Shown: positions 41,185 to 50,064 of the stretch, one piece after another
How positions within the stretch are numbered: position 1 is the stretch's first letter
Layout: every line of letters begins with the position of its first letter
Assembly (NCBI GenBank): GCA_019750135.1
Contig: JAIEOV010000023.1
Coordinates: forward strand, 62,001-126,000
Length of the DNA: 64,000 nt
Source: Reyranella sp.
GTDB taxonomy: Bacteria; Pseudomonadota; Alphaproteobacteria; Reyranellales; Reyranellaceae
Reading direction: 5' to 3'
The notes under the pieces: model-generated
Told to the model about the DNA's origin: nothing
The model's input: only the letters and a program-made list of their open reading frames with translations
Databases searched by the model: none
Translations under genes and position numbers: made by a program

Positions 41185-42573
41185 ATGACAACGGCCAAGC
41201 GGCAGTTGCGCTTTGGCGCGTTCTTCAGCGTACCGGGATGCCATCCGACAGGCTGGCGCCATCCCGACGCGATCTGTGAGACCGATCTCGATTTCCGGTT
41301 GCTCGCCGACATGGCGCGCACGGCGGAGCGAGGCCTGCTCGACTGCATGTTCTTCCAGGACAGCGTCGCCATTCCCGGCAGCACCGCCGTCTATGGAGCG
41401 AAGCCCTTTCGCGTCAAGAATGGGCGCCAGGCGCACATCGAGCCGATGAGCGCCATCGCGGCGCTGGCGGCGATCACCAGGCACATCGGGCTCGTGTCGA
41501 CCTGCACGACCTCCTACAACGAGCCCTACAACGTCGCGCGCCGCTTCCTCACCATCGACCATATCAGCGGCGGCCGGGCCGGCTGGAACCTCGTGACCTC
41601 GCAGGCCGAGGACGAGGCGGTGAATTTCGGCCGCGACCAGCATTTCGAGCACGGCATCCGCTACGACCGCGCGTCCGAGTTCCACGACGTCGTGATCGGC
41701 CTGTGGGACAGCTGGGAGGATGACGCCTTCCTGCGCGACAAGAAAAGCGGCCAGTGGTTCGACTACGACAAGATGCACATCCTGCGGCACAAGGGTAAGC
41801 ACTTCACGGTGCGCGGGCCCTTGAACGTGGCGCGCTCGCCGCAGGGCCGGCCGGTGGTGGCGCAAGCCGGCTCATCGGATATCGGCATGGAGCTCGCTGC
41901 CCGCACGGCCGACATGGTGTTCACCGCCCAGACGACCATCAAGGAAGGCCAGAATTTTTGCAACGACATGCGCTCGCGCATGGAGAAGTACGGGCGCGGA
42001 CCGGAGGAGATTCGCATCTTCCCCGGCATCATGCCGATCGTCGGACGAACAGAGTCCGAGGCGCAGGAGAAGTACGAGGAGCTGCGCGGCATGGTCGACG
42101 ACGGCGTCGGCATCGCTGGCGTGGCGCGGCTGGCGGGCGGCGTCGACATCTTCGCCTGCGATCCCGACGGGCCATTGCCCGAGCTGAAGCCCAGCAATGC
42201 GGCACGGGCGCGCCAGGAAATGATCATCGCCATGGGCAAGCGCGGCATGACCATCCGCCAGATCGGCCGCGTGCTGGCCATGAGCCAGGCCCATCGCGTG
42301 CTCTACGGCACGCCCAAGCAGCTCGCCGACGACATGCAGGCCTGGCTCGAGGCCGGTGCCTGCGACGGCTTCAATCTGTTGTTCGCGCACTATCCCAAGC
42401 CGCTCGAGGAATGGGTGACCATGGTCATCCCCGAGCTGCAGCGCCGCGGCATCTTCCGCACGCAATACGAGGGCAGAACGTTCCGCGAAAACCTCGGCGT
42501 GCCGATCCCGCGGAACGTCCACACGACCAACCGGACGATGGTGCAGGTCAACGCGGCAGCTTCAAATGACTAA
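41185..42573 (+). CDS. NtaA/SnaA/DszA-type FMN-dependent monooxygenase (copy 1)
   Basis: 462 residues from ATG 41185. The start LRFGAFFSVPGCHPTGWRHP and the segments DHISGGRAGWNLVTSQAEDE and RSPQGRPVVAQAGSSDIG are diagnostic of the nitrilotriacetate/pristinamycin/dibenzothiophene-sulfone monooxygenase branch of the luciferase fold. Such enzymes use FMNH2 to cleave C-N or C-S bonds. An 8-base overlap with the next gene couples the two. Upstream is the divergent cupin gene. Confidence 0.88.
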   Translation: MTTAKRQLRFGAFFSVPGCHPTGWRHPDAICETDLDFRLLADMARTAERGLLDCMFFQDSVAIPGSTAVYGAKPFRVKNGRQAHIEPMSAIAALAAITRHIGLVSTCTTSYNEPYNVARRFLTIDHISGGRAGWNLVTSQAEDEAVNFGRDQHFEHGIRYDRASEFHDVVIGLWDSWEDDAFLRDKKSGQWFDYDKMHILRHKGKHFTVRGPLNVARSPQGRPVVAQAGSSDIGMELAARTADMVFTAQTTIKEGQNFCNDMRSRMEKYGRGPEEIRIFPGIMPIVGRTESEAQEKYEELRGMVDDGVGIAGVARLAGGVDIFACDPDGPLPELKPSNAARARQEMIIAMGKRGMTIRQIGRVLAMSQAHRVLYGTPKQLADDMQAWLEAGACDGFNLLFAHYPKPLEEWVTMVIPELQRRGIFRTQYEGRTFRENLGVPIPRNVHTTNRTMVQVNAAASND

Positions 42574-43939
42574 ACAGCTCCGTCTCGGCGGCTTCTTCAG
42601 CGTTCCCGGCAATCATCTGGCGGGCTGGCGTCATCCCGACGCCGTGCCGACCTACGACATGGACTTCCAGGGTTACGCCCACATCACCCAGGTCGCCGAA
42701 GCAGCCAAGTTCGACACCATCTTCTTCCAGGACACGGTCGGCGTCGCCGGCAGCCGCGCCCTCGCCCGCGGCGAGCGCACCCGCGCCAAGCTCTCGCGCA
42801 CCGTGAAGCTCGAGCCGACGGCGACGCTGGCGGCGCTCGCCATGGTGACCGAGCGCATCGGTTTGGTAGCGACGGCGACCACGACATACAATGAGCCCTA
42901 CAACATCGCCCGCCGCTTCGCCTCGATCGACCATATCAGCGGCGGCCGCGCCGGCTGGAACCTGGTGACCTCGCAGATCGAGGACGAATCGGAGAATTTC
43001 GGCTTCGACGAGCACCTCGCCCACGCCGACCGCTACGAGCGCGCCGCCGAGTTCTACGAGGTCGTCACCGGCCTGTGGGACAGCTGGGAAGACGGCGGCC
43101 TGCTGCGCGACAAGAAGAGCGGCGTCTACATGGACCGCGACAAGGTCCATTTCCTCGATCACGTCGGCAAGCACTTCAAGGTCAAGGGCCCGCTCAACAT
43201 CACGCGCTCGCCGCAGGGCTGGCCGGTCGTGGCGCAGGCTGGTTCCTCCGAGGCCGGCCGCGACCTTGCGGCCCGCACCGCCGACGTGGTGTTCACGGCG
43301 CAGACCAGGATCGACGAGGCGAAGGCCTTCTATGCCGACATCAAGAGCCGCGCCGCGCGCTATGGCCGCGGACCCGAGGACATCAAGATCATGCCGGGCC
43401 TCACCCCGGTGCTCGGCCGCACCATGGATGAGGCGCGCGAGAACTACGAATACCTGCAGTCGCTGATGCCCGACGACGTGGCGCTGCAGTCACTGTCGCA
43501 CATCTCGGGCGGGCTCGATCTCTCGAATTTCCCGCTCGATGGCCCGCTGCCCGAGCTGCCGCCCAGCAACGCCGCCAAGGCGCGCCAGGCGCTGGTGGTG
43601 AAGACGGCGCGCGAGAACAACATGACCCTGCGCCAGATCGCGCGCCACACAGCGGCCGGCACCGGCCATCGCGTGCTGGTCGGCACGGCCGAATACATGG
43701 CCGACGAGATGGAGACGTGGCTGAAGGAAGAGGCGGCCGACGGCTTCAACGTCGTCTGCAACCACTATCCCAAGCCGTTCGAGGATTTCTGTACCCAGGT
43801 CGTTCCCGAGCTACAGCGGCGCGGCATTTTTCGCACCGAATACACCGGCACGACCCTGCGAGACCATTTGGGCTTACGCGTTCCAGAAAATCGATACACG
43901 CGCCAGGCAAGGGAAGCCCTGGCCAGGGAGGCGTCATGA
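42566..43939 (+). CDS. NtaA/SnaA/DszA-type FMN-dependent monooxygenase (copy 2)
   Basis: 457 residues. Like the preceding gene it carries LRLGGFFSVPGNHLAGWRHP, DHISGGRAGWNLVTSQIEDE and QGWPVVAQAGSSEAG, and the overall similarity points to a tandem duplication with divergence. The two may form a heteromer or share a substrate. The stop overlaps the ATG of the dipeptide-type binding protein gene (ATGA), tying the enzymes to a dedicated importer. Confidence 0.88.
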   Translation: MTKQLRLGGFFSVPGNHLAGWRHPDAVPTYDMDFQGYAHITQVAEAAKFDTIFFQDTVGVAGSRALARGERTRAKLSRTVKLEPTATLAALAMVTERIGLVATATTTYNEPYNIARRFASIDHISGGRAGWNLVTSQIEDESENFGFDEHLAHADRYERAAEFYEVVTGLWDSWEDGGLLRDKKSGVYMDRDKVHFLDHVGKHFKVKGPLNITRSPQGWPVVAQAGSSEAGRDLAARTADVVFTAQTRIDEAKAFYADIKSRAARYGRGPEDIKIMPGLTPVLGRTMDEARENYEYLQSLMPDDVALQSLSHISGGLDLSNFPLDGPLPELPPSNAAKARQALVVKTARENNMTLRQIARHTAAGTGHRVLVGTAEYMADEMETWLKEEAADGFNVVCNHYPKPFEDFCTQVVPELQRRGIFRTEYTGTTLRDHLGLRVPENRYTRQAREALAREAS

Positions 43940-45597
43940 AGAAACTGATTTTGGCCGCCGCGGGCGGCTTGGCGGCGTTGTCATTGGCGACCACTGCGTT
44001 CGCGCAGGGTCCGACAGAGAAAGTGCGCAAGCTCAACCTCTACACCTGGCCGCAGGCGGCGCTGCCGCAGGCCTACCAGGCCTCGCAGCTGATCGCCCAG
44101 CAATGGCGCCAGCTCGGGCTCGAGGTCGAGGTCAAGCCGTTGCAGCGCCAGGCACAGACCCAGCTGATCTGGTTCAGCCGCGACAAGTGGGACGTCACCA
44201 TGTGGCGCATGGTCGGTCGGCCCGAGCGTTCCGATCCCGACGAGTTCCTCTACAGCCTCTATCATTCGAGCTACGCCGAGAAGGGCTACAACTTCATCGG
44301 CTATATCAACCCCGAGTACGACAAGCTGGCCGAGAAGCAGCGCACCCAGCTCGATCGCGAGGAGCGGCGCAAGACCGCCTTCGCCATGCAGGAGATCATC
44401 AACCGCGACCAGCCGCAGGCCTTCCTGGTCCATCCGAAGTATGCGCTGGCCTTCAACAAGGCGGTGTTCAAGGAGGACACGGTCGTCAACCAGAGCGGCA
44501 TCGGCATTCGCAACATCTGGACTTTCCTCAAGATCGAGCCGATCGGCGCCCAGAAGGATCTGATCATCAACAGCAACGAGGTGATCAACGCCACCAACCC
44601 GCTCTATATCGGCGGCGCGGTCGACAGCTGGATCACCGACCTGGTGTGGGACCGCATCATGCGCATCGGGCCCGACGGCACGCCGCAGCCGTGGGCCGCC
44701 GAGAGCGTGACCTGGGTCGACGACAAGACCGTCGACGTGAAGATGCGCACCGGCATGAAGTGGCACGACGGCAAGCCGGTGACCCTGGACGACGTCATCT
44801 TCTCCTTCCAGGCGCCGGCCGGCGACAAGGCGCCGATGTACAAGCCGTTCGTCACCGACATCGCCTCGATCGAGCAGACCGGAGACCAGACGCTGCGCTT
44901 CAAGCTGAAGCAGACCAACACGACCTTCCTCACGGCGTCGCTGGCCAAGATCAACCTCATTCCCAAGCACATCTGGGAGCCCGTGCTGAAGGACCTCGCG
45001 GGCAAGCCGGAAACGGCCGAGCAGCTCAAGGAAGTGTCCAAGATCGGCTCGGGCCCGTTCAAGCTGGTGCGCTGGGCGCCCAACGAGGAGATCCTGCTGG
45101 AGCGTTTCGGCGGCCACTTCCAGGCGCCCAAGGTCGAGCGCTGGATCATGCGCATCGTGCCCAATGCCGAGGCAACGCTCGGCATGCTGAAGCGCGGCGA
45201 GATCAACTTTTTAGGCATGTTCGGCGGCGACGCCGAGGTGCTGGTGAAGTTCGCCAAGGAAAATCCCGACATCGCGATCCGCAGCGAGGTCGACATCGGC
45301 TTCGAGTACGTGGCCTTCAACAACCGCCGTCCGCCGTTCGACGACGTGAAGTTCCGCCGCGCGCTGTCGCTCGCCATCGACCGCCGCCTGATGGTCTCGG
45401 CCGCCTGGCAGGACTACGCCATCCCGGCCAACAGCCATGTCTCGCCGGCGCTCGCCTACTGGCACGACCCGTCGGTCGACAGCCTCAAGACCGGCCTGGC
45501 CGAGGCCAAGAAGATCCTGCAGGACGCCGGCTACCGCGTGGTCGGCGGGAAGCTGTACTACCCGGCCGGCAAGCAAGAGAAGCTGGCGACGGAGTAG
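43936..45597 (+). CDS. Dipeptide/oligopeptide-type ABC binding protein with circularly permuted domain order
   Basis: 553 residues with a signal peptide (cleavage near AFA-23). In canonical SBP_bac_5 proteins such as DppA the order is N-lobe start, WHDG motif, GTGPF motif, FN..R region, AKxLLxEAGY and then the C-lobe block. Here residues 32-200 (KLNLYTWPQ, LIAQQWRQLGLEVEV 52-66, YNFIGYINPEYDKL from 118, RNIWTF ending 196) look like the normal C-terminal block. From about 207 the normal N-terminal block follows (NPLYIGG, WHDG 276-279, IGSGPF 370-375, FNNRRPPFDD from 461, AKKILQDAGY 524-533), and the chain ends 20 residues later. One open frame, so not a frameshift. It feeds the Dpp-like permeases downstream. 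Confidence 0.85.
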   Translation: MKKLILAAAGGLAALSLATTAFAQGPTEKVRKLNLYTWPQAALPQAYQASQLIAQQWRQLGLEVEVKPLQRQAQTQLIWFSRDKWDVTMWRMVGRPERSDPDEFLYSLYHSSYAEKGYNFIGYINPEYDKLAEKQRTQLDREERRKTAFAMQEIINRDQPQAFLVHPKYALAFNKAVFKEDTVVNQSGIGIRNIWTFLKIEPIGAQKDLIINSNEVINATNPLYIGGAVDSWITDLVWDRIMRIGPDGTPQPWAAESVTWVDDKTVDVKMRTGMKWHDGKPVTLDDVIFSFQAPAGDKAPMYKPFVTDIASIEQTGDQTLRFKLKQTNTTFLTASLAKINLIPKHIWEPVLKDLAGKPETAEQLKEVSKIGSGPFKLVRWAPNEEILLERFGGHFQAPKVERWIMRIVPNAEATLGMLKRGEINFLGMFGGDAEVLVKFAKENPDIAIRSEVDIGFEYVAFNNRRPPFDDVKFRRALSLAIDRRLMVSAAWQDYAIPANSHVSPALAYWHDPSVDSLKTGLAEAKKILQDAGYRVVGGKLYYPAGKQEKLATE

Positions 45598-45610
45598 TGA
45601 TCATGTCTTC

Positions 45611-45693
45611 GCTGGGGGCGTGCCACTCCAGTGGCGCGTCATGGTTCTTTAGTCACGACGAAAGACGCGCCACTGGAGTGGCGCGCCCCCAGC
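45611..45693. repeat. Large inverted repeat (family R3) abutting the dppB-like start codon
   Basis: Arms of 30 bases at 45611-45640 and 45664-45693 match at 29 positions, around a 23-base loop. The core is GCCACTCCAGTGGCGCG. It lies inside an operon, and the right arm ends one base before the ATG of the permease at 45695, so no ordinary ribosome site is left for that gene. It may be a mobile palindromic element and may lower translation of the permease. Confidence 0.7.
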
Positions 45694-45694
45694 A

Positions 45695-46672
45695 ATGAGA
45701 CTCGTCCTCGAGCGGTTCACGCACAACGCGCTGGCGCTGCTGGCCGTCACGACGATCCTGTTCTTCATGTTCCGGCTGATGCCGGGGACGCCGCTGGCCG
45801 CGTTCATCAACGAGAACCTGAACGCCGACCAGCAGCAGGCGATGCTGGAGCAGTTCGGCCTCGATAAGCCGATGTGGCAGCAATACTTCATCTATCTCGG
45901 CAATCTCCTGCAGGGCGAGATGGGGCTGTCGTTCTTCCAGCGCCGGCCGGTCACCACCATCCTGATGGAGGTGTTGCCCAACTCGGTGATCCTGACCCTC
46001 ACGTCGCTGATCATCGCCTATATCTTCGGTGTGCTGGCCGGCGCCTGGCTGGCCTGGAAGCGCGGCAGCTGGATCGAGCGCGTCGCCGTCCCGGCCGTGC
46101 TGGCGACCCGCGCCGCGCCCGAGTTCTGGATCGGCATGGTCCTGCTGGCATTGCTGTCGTTCAACGCCGGCTGGTTCCCCTCGGGCGGCGCCTCGAGCCC
46201 CGGCCTCGCCTACACCAGCAACTGGCAGCGCATCTTCTCCCTGGATTACGTTCACCATCTCGCCCTGCCGGTGCTGACGCTCGCCCTCTACCTGCAGGGC
46301 CTGCCGCTGTTGCTGATGCGCTCCAACATGCTGGAGGTGATGCACGAGGAATTCGTCACCATGGCCCGCATGAAGGGTCTCAGCGAATGGCGGATCGTCA
46401 TCGGCCATGCCGCGCGCAACGCGCTGCTGCCGGTCGTCACCGCCTTCGCGCTGGGCGTCGGCCTGTCGATGGGCGGCAACGTGGTGATCGAGACGGTGTT
46501 CTCCTGGCCCGGCATCGGCCGGCTGCTGGTTCAGGCGGTGTCGGTGCACGACTACCCGCTGGCCCAGGGCGCCTTCCTGATGATCGCGCTGGTGCTGGCG
46601 ATCATGAACTTCGTCGCCGACCTGCTCTATATGGTCCTCGATCCGCGAGTGAGTCATGGCCGAAAGGGCTGA
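45695..46672 (+). CDS. Dipeptide-type ABC importer permease (DppB-like)
   Basis: 325 residues, six membrane helices. It begins MRLVLERFTHNALALLAVTT, with the usual LMPGTPLAAFI loop next. The permease motif EEFVTMARMKGLSEWRIVIG (EAA-like) and ALGVGLSMGGNVVIETVFSWPGIG are DppB hallmarks. The start codon directly follows an inverted-repeat arm, with no Shine-Dalgarno sequence visible. The end overlaps DppC by 17 bases. Confidence 0.9.
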   Translation: MRLVLERFTHNALALLAVTTILFFMFRLMPGTPLAAFINENLNADQQQAMLEQFGLDKPMWQQYFIYLGNLLQGEMGLSFFQRRPVTTILMEVLPNSVILTLTSLIIAYIFGVLAGAWLAWKRGSWIERVAVPAVLATRAAPEFWIGMVLLALLSFNAGWFPSGGASSPGLAYTSNWQRIFSLDYVHHLALPVLTLALYLQGLPLLLMRSNMLEVMHEEFVTMARMKGLSEWRIVIGHAARNALLPVVTAFALGVGLSMGGNVVIETVFSWPGIGRLLVQAVSVHDYPLAQGAFLMIALVLAIMNFVADLLYMVLDPRVSHGRKG

Positions 46673-47570
46673 CCCCGTGGCTCCTGCTCGCGCGAGCTGG
46701 CCGATGCTGCCGGTGCTGAAGCGCATCGCGGCGATGCCGCTCAAGGACCCGTTCGCCTTCACGGGGCTGCTGATCTACCTGCTGTTCGCCCTGGTGGCGA
46801 TCTTCGCCGAGCAGCTCGCGCCCATCGACCCGATGGAGATCCTGTTCACCAGCGCCGGCAAGCTCGCCGCCAACGTGCCGCCTTCGGCCGAATTCCCGCT
46901 GGGCACGACCAATCTCGGTCGCGACATCTATGCCCAGCTGGTCTACGGCACGCGCAGCGCCCTCGCCGTCGGCCTGTCGGCCGCCATCATCGTCGCCACC
47001 GTGGGCACCATCGTCGGCCTGGTGGCCGGCTATTTCGGCGGCACGACCGATGCCGTGCTGATGCGCATCGCCGACATGGCGCTCAGCCTGCCCTTCCTGC
47101 CCTTCGTCATCGTGCTGACGGGCTTTTTAGGCGCCAGCACCTCCAACATCGTGCTGGCCGTGGCCGTGCTGCTGTGGCCCAACTCGGCCCGCGTCATCCG
47201 CAGCCAGGTCCTGACCTTGCGCGAGCGCGCCTATGTCGAGGCTGCCCGCGTCACCGGCGCCAGCGCCTGGCGCATCCTGTTCGTACACATCGCGCCCAAC
47301 ATCCTGCCGCTCAGCTTCGTCTATGCCGCCATCGCCATCGGCTGGGCGATCATCACCGAGGCCAGCGTCAGCTTCCTGGGGTTCGGCGACTCGACCAGCG
47401 TGTCGTGGGGCTCGATGCTGCAGGACGCCTTCGCCTCGCAGGCACTATCGCGTGGGCAATACGCGTGGTTCGTGCCGCCGGGCATCTGCATCATCCTGAT
47501 CGTGGTCGCGGGCTTCTTCATCAGCCGCGGCTACGAGGAGGTCTTCATGCCGAGGCTGCGCGGGCGATGA
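46656..47570 (+). CDS. Dipeptide-type ABC importer permease (DppC-like)
   Basis: 304 residues, six membrane helices after an N-terminal tail. FPLGTTNLGRDIYAQLVYGT and ERAYVEAARVTGASAWRILF (contact loop) are the family signatures, followed by ITEASVSFLGFGDSTSVSWG. It pairs with the DppB-like protein. The end overlaps the first ATPase gene (ATGA). Confidence 0.92.
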   Translation: MAERADPVAPARASWPMLPVLKRIAAMPLKDPFAFTGLLIYLLFALVAIFAEQLAPIDPMEILFTSAGKLAANVPPSAEFPLGTTNLGRDIYAQLVYGTRSALAVGLSAAIIVATVGTIVGLVAGYFGGTTDAVLMRIADMALSLPFLPFVIVLTGFLGASTSNIVLAVAVLLWPNSARVIRSQVLTLRERAYVEAARVTGASAWRILFVHIAPNILPLSFVYAAIAIGWAIITEASVSFLGFGDSTSVSWGSMLQDAFASQALSRGQYAWFVPPGICIILIVVAGFFISRGYEEVFMPRLRGR

Positions 47571-48577
47571 CGGTCCTCGAAGTCGACAAGCTGCAGATCC
47601 ACTATCAGACCCGCGACGGCGTCGCCCGGGCCGTCGACGGCGCCTCGTTCGTGGTGCCCGAGGGCCGCATCGTCGGCCTGGTGGGCGAATCGGGCTGCGG
47701 CAAGACCACGGCCGTGCGCGCCATCATGGGCGTCCTGGCCGAAAACGGCCGGCAGGCCGGCGGCCGCATCGTCTTCAAGGGCCAGGCGATGGACGAGGCC
47801 ACGACGCGCAAGCTGCGCTGGCGCGACATCGCCTACGTGCCGCAGAGCGCCATGAGCTCGCTCAACCCTGTCTATACCGTGGGCTCGCAGCTGATCGAGG
47901 TGCTGACCAAGCGCGGCGGCGCCTCGCGGTCGGCGGCGCGCGCCCGCTCCGTCGAGCTGTTCGACCTGGTGGGGCTCAGCGAACGGCGGCTGGCCGACTA
48001 TCCGCACCAGTTCTCCGGCGGCATGCGCCAGCGCGCCGCCATCGCCATGGCGTTGGCCCTCGAGCCGAGCCTCCTCCTGGCCGACGAGCCGGTGACCGCC
48101 CTCGACGTCATCGTCCAGCGCCAGATCCTCGACGTGCTGCGGTCGCTGCAGCAGCGGCTCGGTATCTCCATGGTGCTGGTGACCCACGACATCAGCGTCG
48201 TCGCCTATCTCTGCGACGAGGTCGTGGTGATGTATGCCGGCCAGGTCGTCGAAAGCGGCCCCGTGCGCGAGGTGCTGGCCCGGCCGCGCCATCCCTACAC
48301 GATGGGCCTGCGCAATGCCTTCCCCGACCTGCTGTCGGATGCGCTGGAGCTGGTGCCGATCGCCGGCAGCCCGCCCGACCTGCGCGAGCCTTTGTTCGGC
48401 TGCCGCTTCGTGCCGCGCTGCCCGTTCGCCCTGCCGATCTGCAGCGTCGATGCCGCGATGAACGGCACCGGCAGCCACCGTTCGGCCTGCCATCGCGACA
48501 ACGAGGCCGACACACTTCGAACCGCCGCATTGGACCCCAGGACATGGCAACGCTCGTCGAGCTTCGCGATGTCGTGA
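47567..48577 (+). CDS. Dipeptide-type ABC importer ATP-binding protein (DppD-like)
   Basis: 336 residues. Walker A GESGCGKTT, the DppD-specific signature HQFSGGMRQRAAIAMALALE and Walker B LLLADEPVTALD are intact, with the C-terminal segment CRFVPRCPFALPICSVDA, the cysteine-rich stretch typical of DppD/OppD (may hold an Fe-S cluster). It powers the importer together with the DppF-like protein, whose gene overlaps by 34 bases. Confidence 0.93.
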   Translation: MTVLEVDKLQIHYQTRDGVARAVDGASFVVPEGRIVGLVGESGCGKTTAVRAIMGVLAENGRQAGGRIVFKGQAMDEATTRKLRWRDIAYVPQSAMSSLNPVYTVGSQLIEVLTKRGGASRSAARARSVELFDLVGLSERRLADYPHQFSGGMRQRAAIAMALALEPSLLLADEPVTALDVIVQRQILDVLRSLQQRLGISMVLVTHDISVVAYLCDEVVVMYAGQVVESGPVREVLARPRHPYTMGLRNAFPDLLSDALELVPIAGSPPDLREPLFGCRFVPRCPFALPICSVDAAMNGTGSHRSACHRDNEADTLRTAALDPRTWQRSSSFAMS

Positions 48578-49518
48578 AGCACTTTCCGGTGACGCGCTCG
48601 CTGGGCGAGATCGCCCGCGGCGCGCATCCGGCCGTGCGCGCGCTCGACGGCGTCACCTTCGACGTCGGCGACGGCGATGCCGTGGCCATCGTCGGCGAAT
48701 CGGGCTGCGGCAAGACGACGTTGGGCCGCCTGATGCTGAAGCTGGCCGAGCCGACCGGCGGGTCGATCACCTTCGGCGGCGCGCCGATGGCCGGGCTCGC
48801 CGGCGAGCGGCTGCGCGACTTCCGCCGCCAGGCCCAGCTCGTGTTCCAGAACCCGTTCGATGCGCTGAACCCACGCTTCACGATCTACCGCGCCGTGGTC
48901 GAGCCGCTGATCAATGCCGGCATCGACAAGGCCGACCACGCCGACCGTGTCGCCTCGGCCTTCCGCCGCGTGCATCTCGCCGACTTCGACCGCTACTTCG
49001 ACCGCTATCCGCACCAGCTGAGCGGCGGCCAGCTGCAGCGCGTGGTCATGGCGCGCGCCCTGGTGCTGGGACCGCGTTTCCTGGTGGCCGACGAGCCGGT
49101 GTCGATGCTCGATGTCAGCGTGCGCGCCGGCATCCTGGCGCTGCTGCGCGAGGTGCGGGAGACGATGAGCCTTACGGCCGTCTACATCTCCCACGACCTG
49201 GCGCTGGTCCGGTACCTCTGCGAGCGCACCCTGGTCATGTATCTCGGCCGCGTCGTCGAGGACGCGCCAACCGAGGAGATCGTGCGCCGGCCGCGCCATC
49301 CCTACACCAAGGCCCTGGTCGCTGCCGTGCCGGTGCCCGATCCCGACCAGAGCCGCGCGCCCCTGCCCATCAAGGGCAACGTGCCCGATGCCCGCGAGCC
49401 GCCGAGCGGCTGCAGCTTCCGCGACCGCTGTCCGCACGCCATGCCGCGCTGCGCGGCCGAAACGCCCATGCTCCGCGCGACCGCCGGCGGCCACCGCGTC
49501 GCCTGCCATCTGGACTGA
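48544..49518 (+). CDS. Dipeptide-type ABC importer ATP-binding protein (DppF-like)
   Basis: 324 residues. Walker A GESGCGKTTLGR, signature HQLSGGQLQRVVMARAL, Walker B FLVADEPVSMLD. The FQNPFDALNPRFTIYRAVVEP segment and the C-terminal CSFRDRCPHAMPRCA stretch are DppF-like. Last gene of the ABC operon; the next gene (secreted protein) starts 4 bases later and may share the transcript. Confidence 0.93.
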   Translation: MATLVELRDVVKHFPVTRSLGEIARGAHPAVRALDGVTFDVGDGDAVAIVGESGCGKTTLGRLMLKLAEPTGGSITFGGAPMAGLAGERLRDFRRQAQLVFQNPFDALNPRFTIYRAVVEPLINAGIDKADHADRVASAFRRVHLADFDRYFDRYPHQLSGGQLQRVVMARALVLGPRFLVADEPVSMLDVSVRAGILALLREVRETMSLTAVYISHDLALVRYLCERTLVMYLGRVVEDAPTEEIVRRPRHPYTKALVAAVPVPDPDQSRAPLPIKGNVPDAREPPSGCSFRDRCPHAMPRCAAETPMLRATAGGHRVACHLD

Positions 49519-49522
49519 ACCC

Positions 49523-50023
49523 ATGAGGCGCGCCCTTTTCCTGCTCGCGCTGGTCTGGTCCCTGCCGGTTGGCGCGCAACAGCCGGGAAGCGTCACGAGC
49601 GCCGCGCTGATAGCGGCTGGCAAGCAGGCAGCGGTGAAATTGATCGACTACGGCGAGGATCGCTGCGACGGCGACACGACCGTCGAAGCGTGGCTCACGG
49701 CGCTGGTCGGCAAGGAAGCACGCAGCATCGCCTGGACGGGCGGCAAGTGCGTGCTGGTCAACGACATGCGTCCCGGCATCGATGCTTCGTCCTGGCCCTA
49801 TTGTGCCCAGGCAACGATCACCCTCGTCCATCCCTTGAACCGCAGGGATGCGCCGGTGGCCGAGATCTATTTCGAGAAGCCCGAACAGGGACGCCCTGGA
49901 AAAGCCTATGCGTTTCGCGGGGCAATGGAAACGCGCGATGGGCCGGATTACATCCGCTTCCGCCGGGACTTCGAGGCGCTGTGGGCGGAGCGTTTCCCCT
50001 CTGCAAAGCGACCTTGCGACTAG
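49523..50023 (+). CDS. Small secreted protein of unknown function
   Basis: 166 residues from ATG 49523. The N-terminus (MRRALFLLALVWSLPVGAQQ) is a clear signal peptide with cleavage after VGA. The mature part holds four cysteines (RCDG, KCVL, YCAQ, RPCD), which may form disulfides in the periplasm. No domain was recognised. It lies between the Dpp-like importer and the hyuB gene on the same strand and may belong to the same operon. Confidence 0.6.
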   Translation: MRRALFLLALVWSLPVGAQQPGSVTSAALIAAGKQAAVKLIDYGEDRCDGDTTVEAWLTALVGKEARSIAWTGGKCVLVNDMRPGIDASSWPYCAQATITLVHPLNRRDAPVAEIYFEKPEQGRPGKAYAFRGAMETRDGPDYIRFRRDFEALWAERFPSAKRPCD

Positions 50024-50064
50024 ACTTGCTTGCGCCAGCAACATTGGACCGACACTATTCTCCC

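Noticed and set aside
43936..45597. The odd block order of this binding protein might have been a frameshift or a fusion of two gene fragments
   Set aside because: One continuous frame with a signal peptide, typical codon use throughout and overlapping neighbours on the operon. The blocks add up to one complete protein, no part duplicated.
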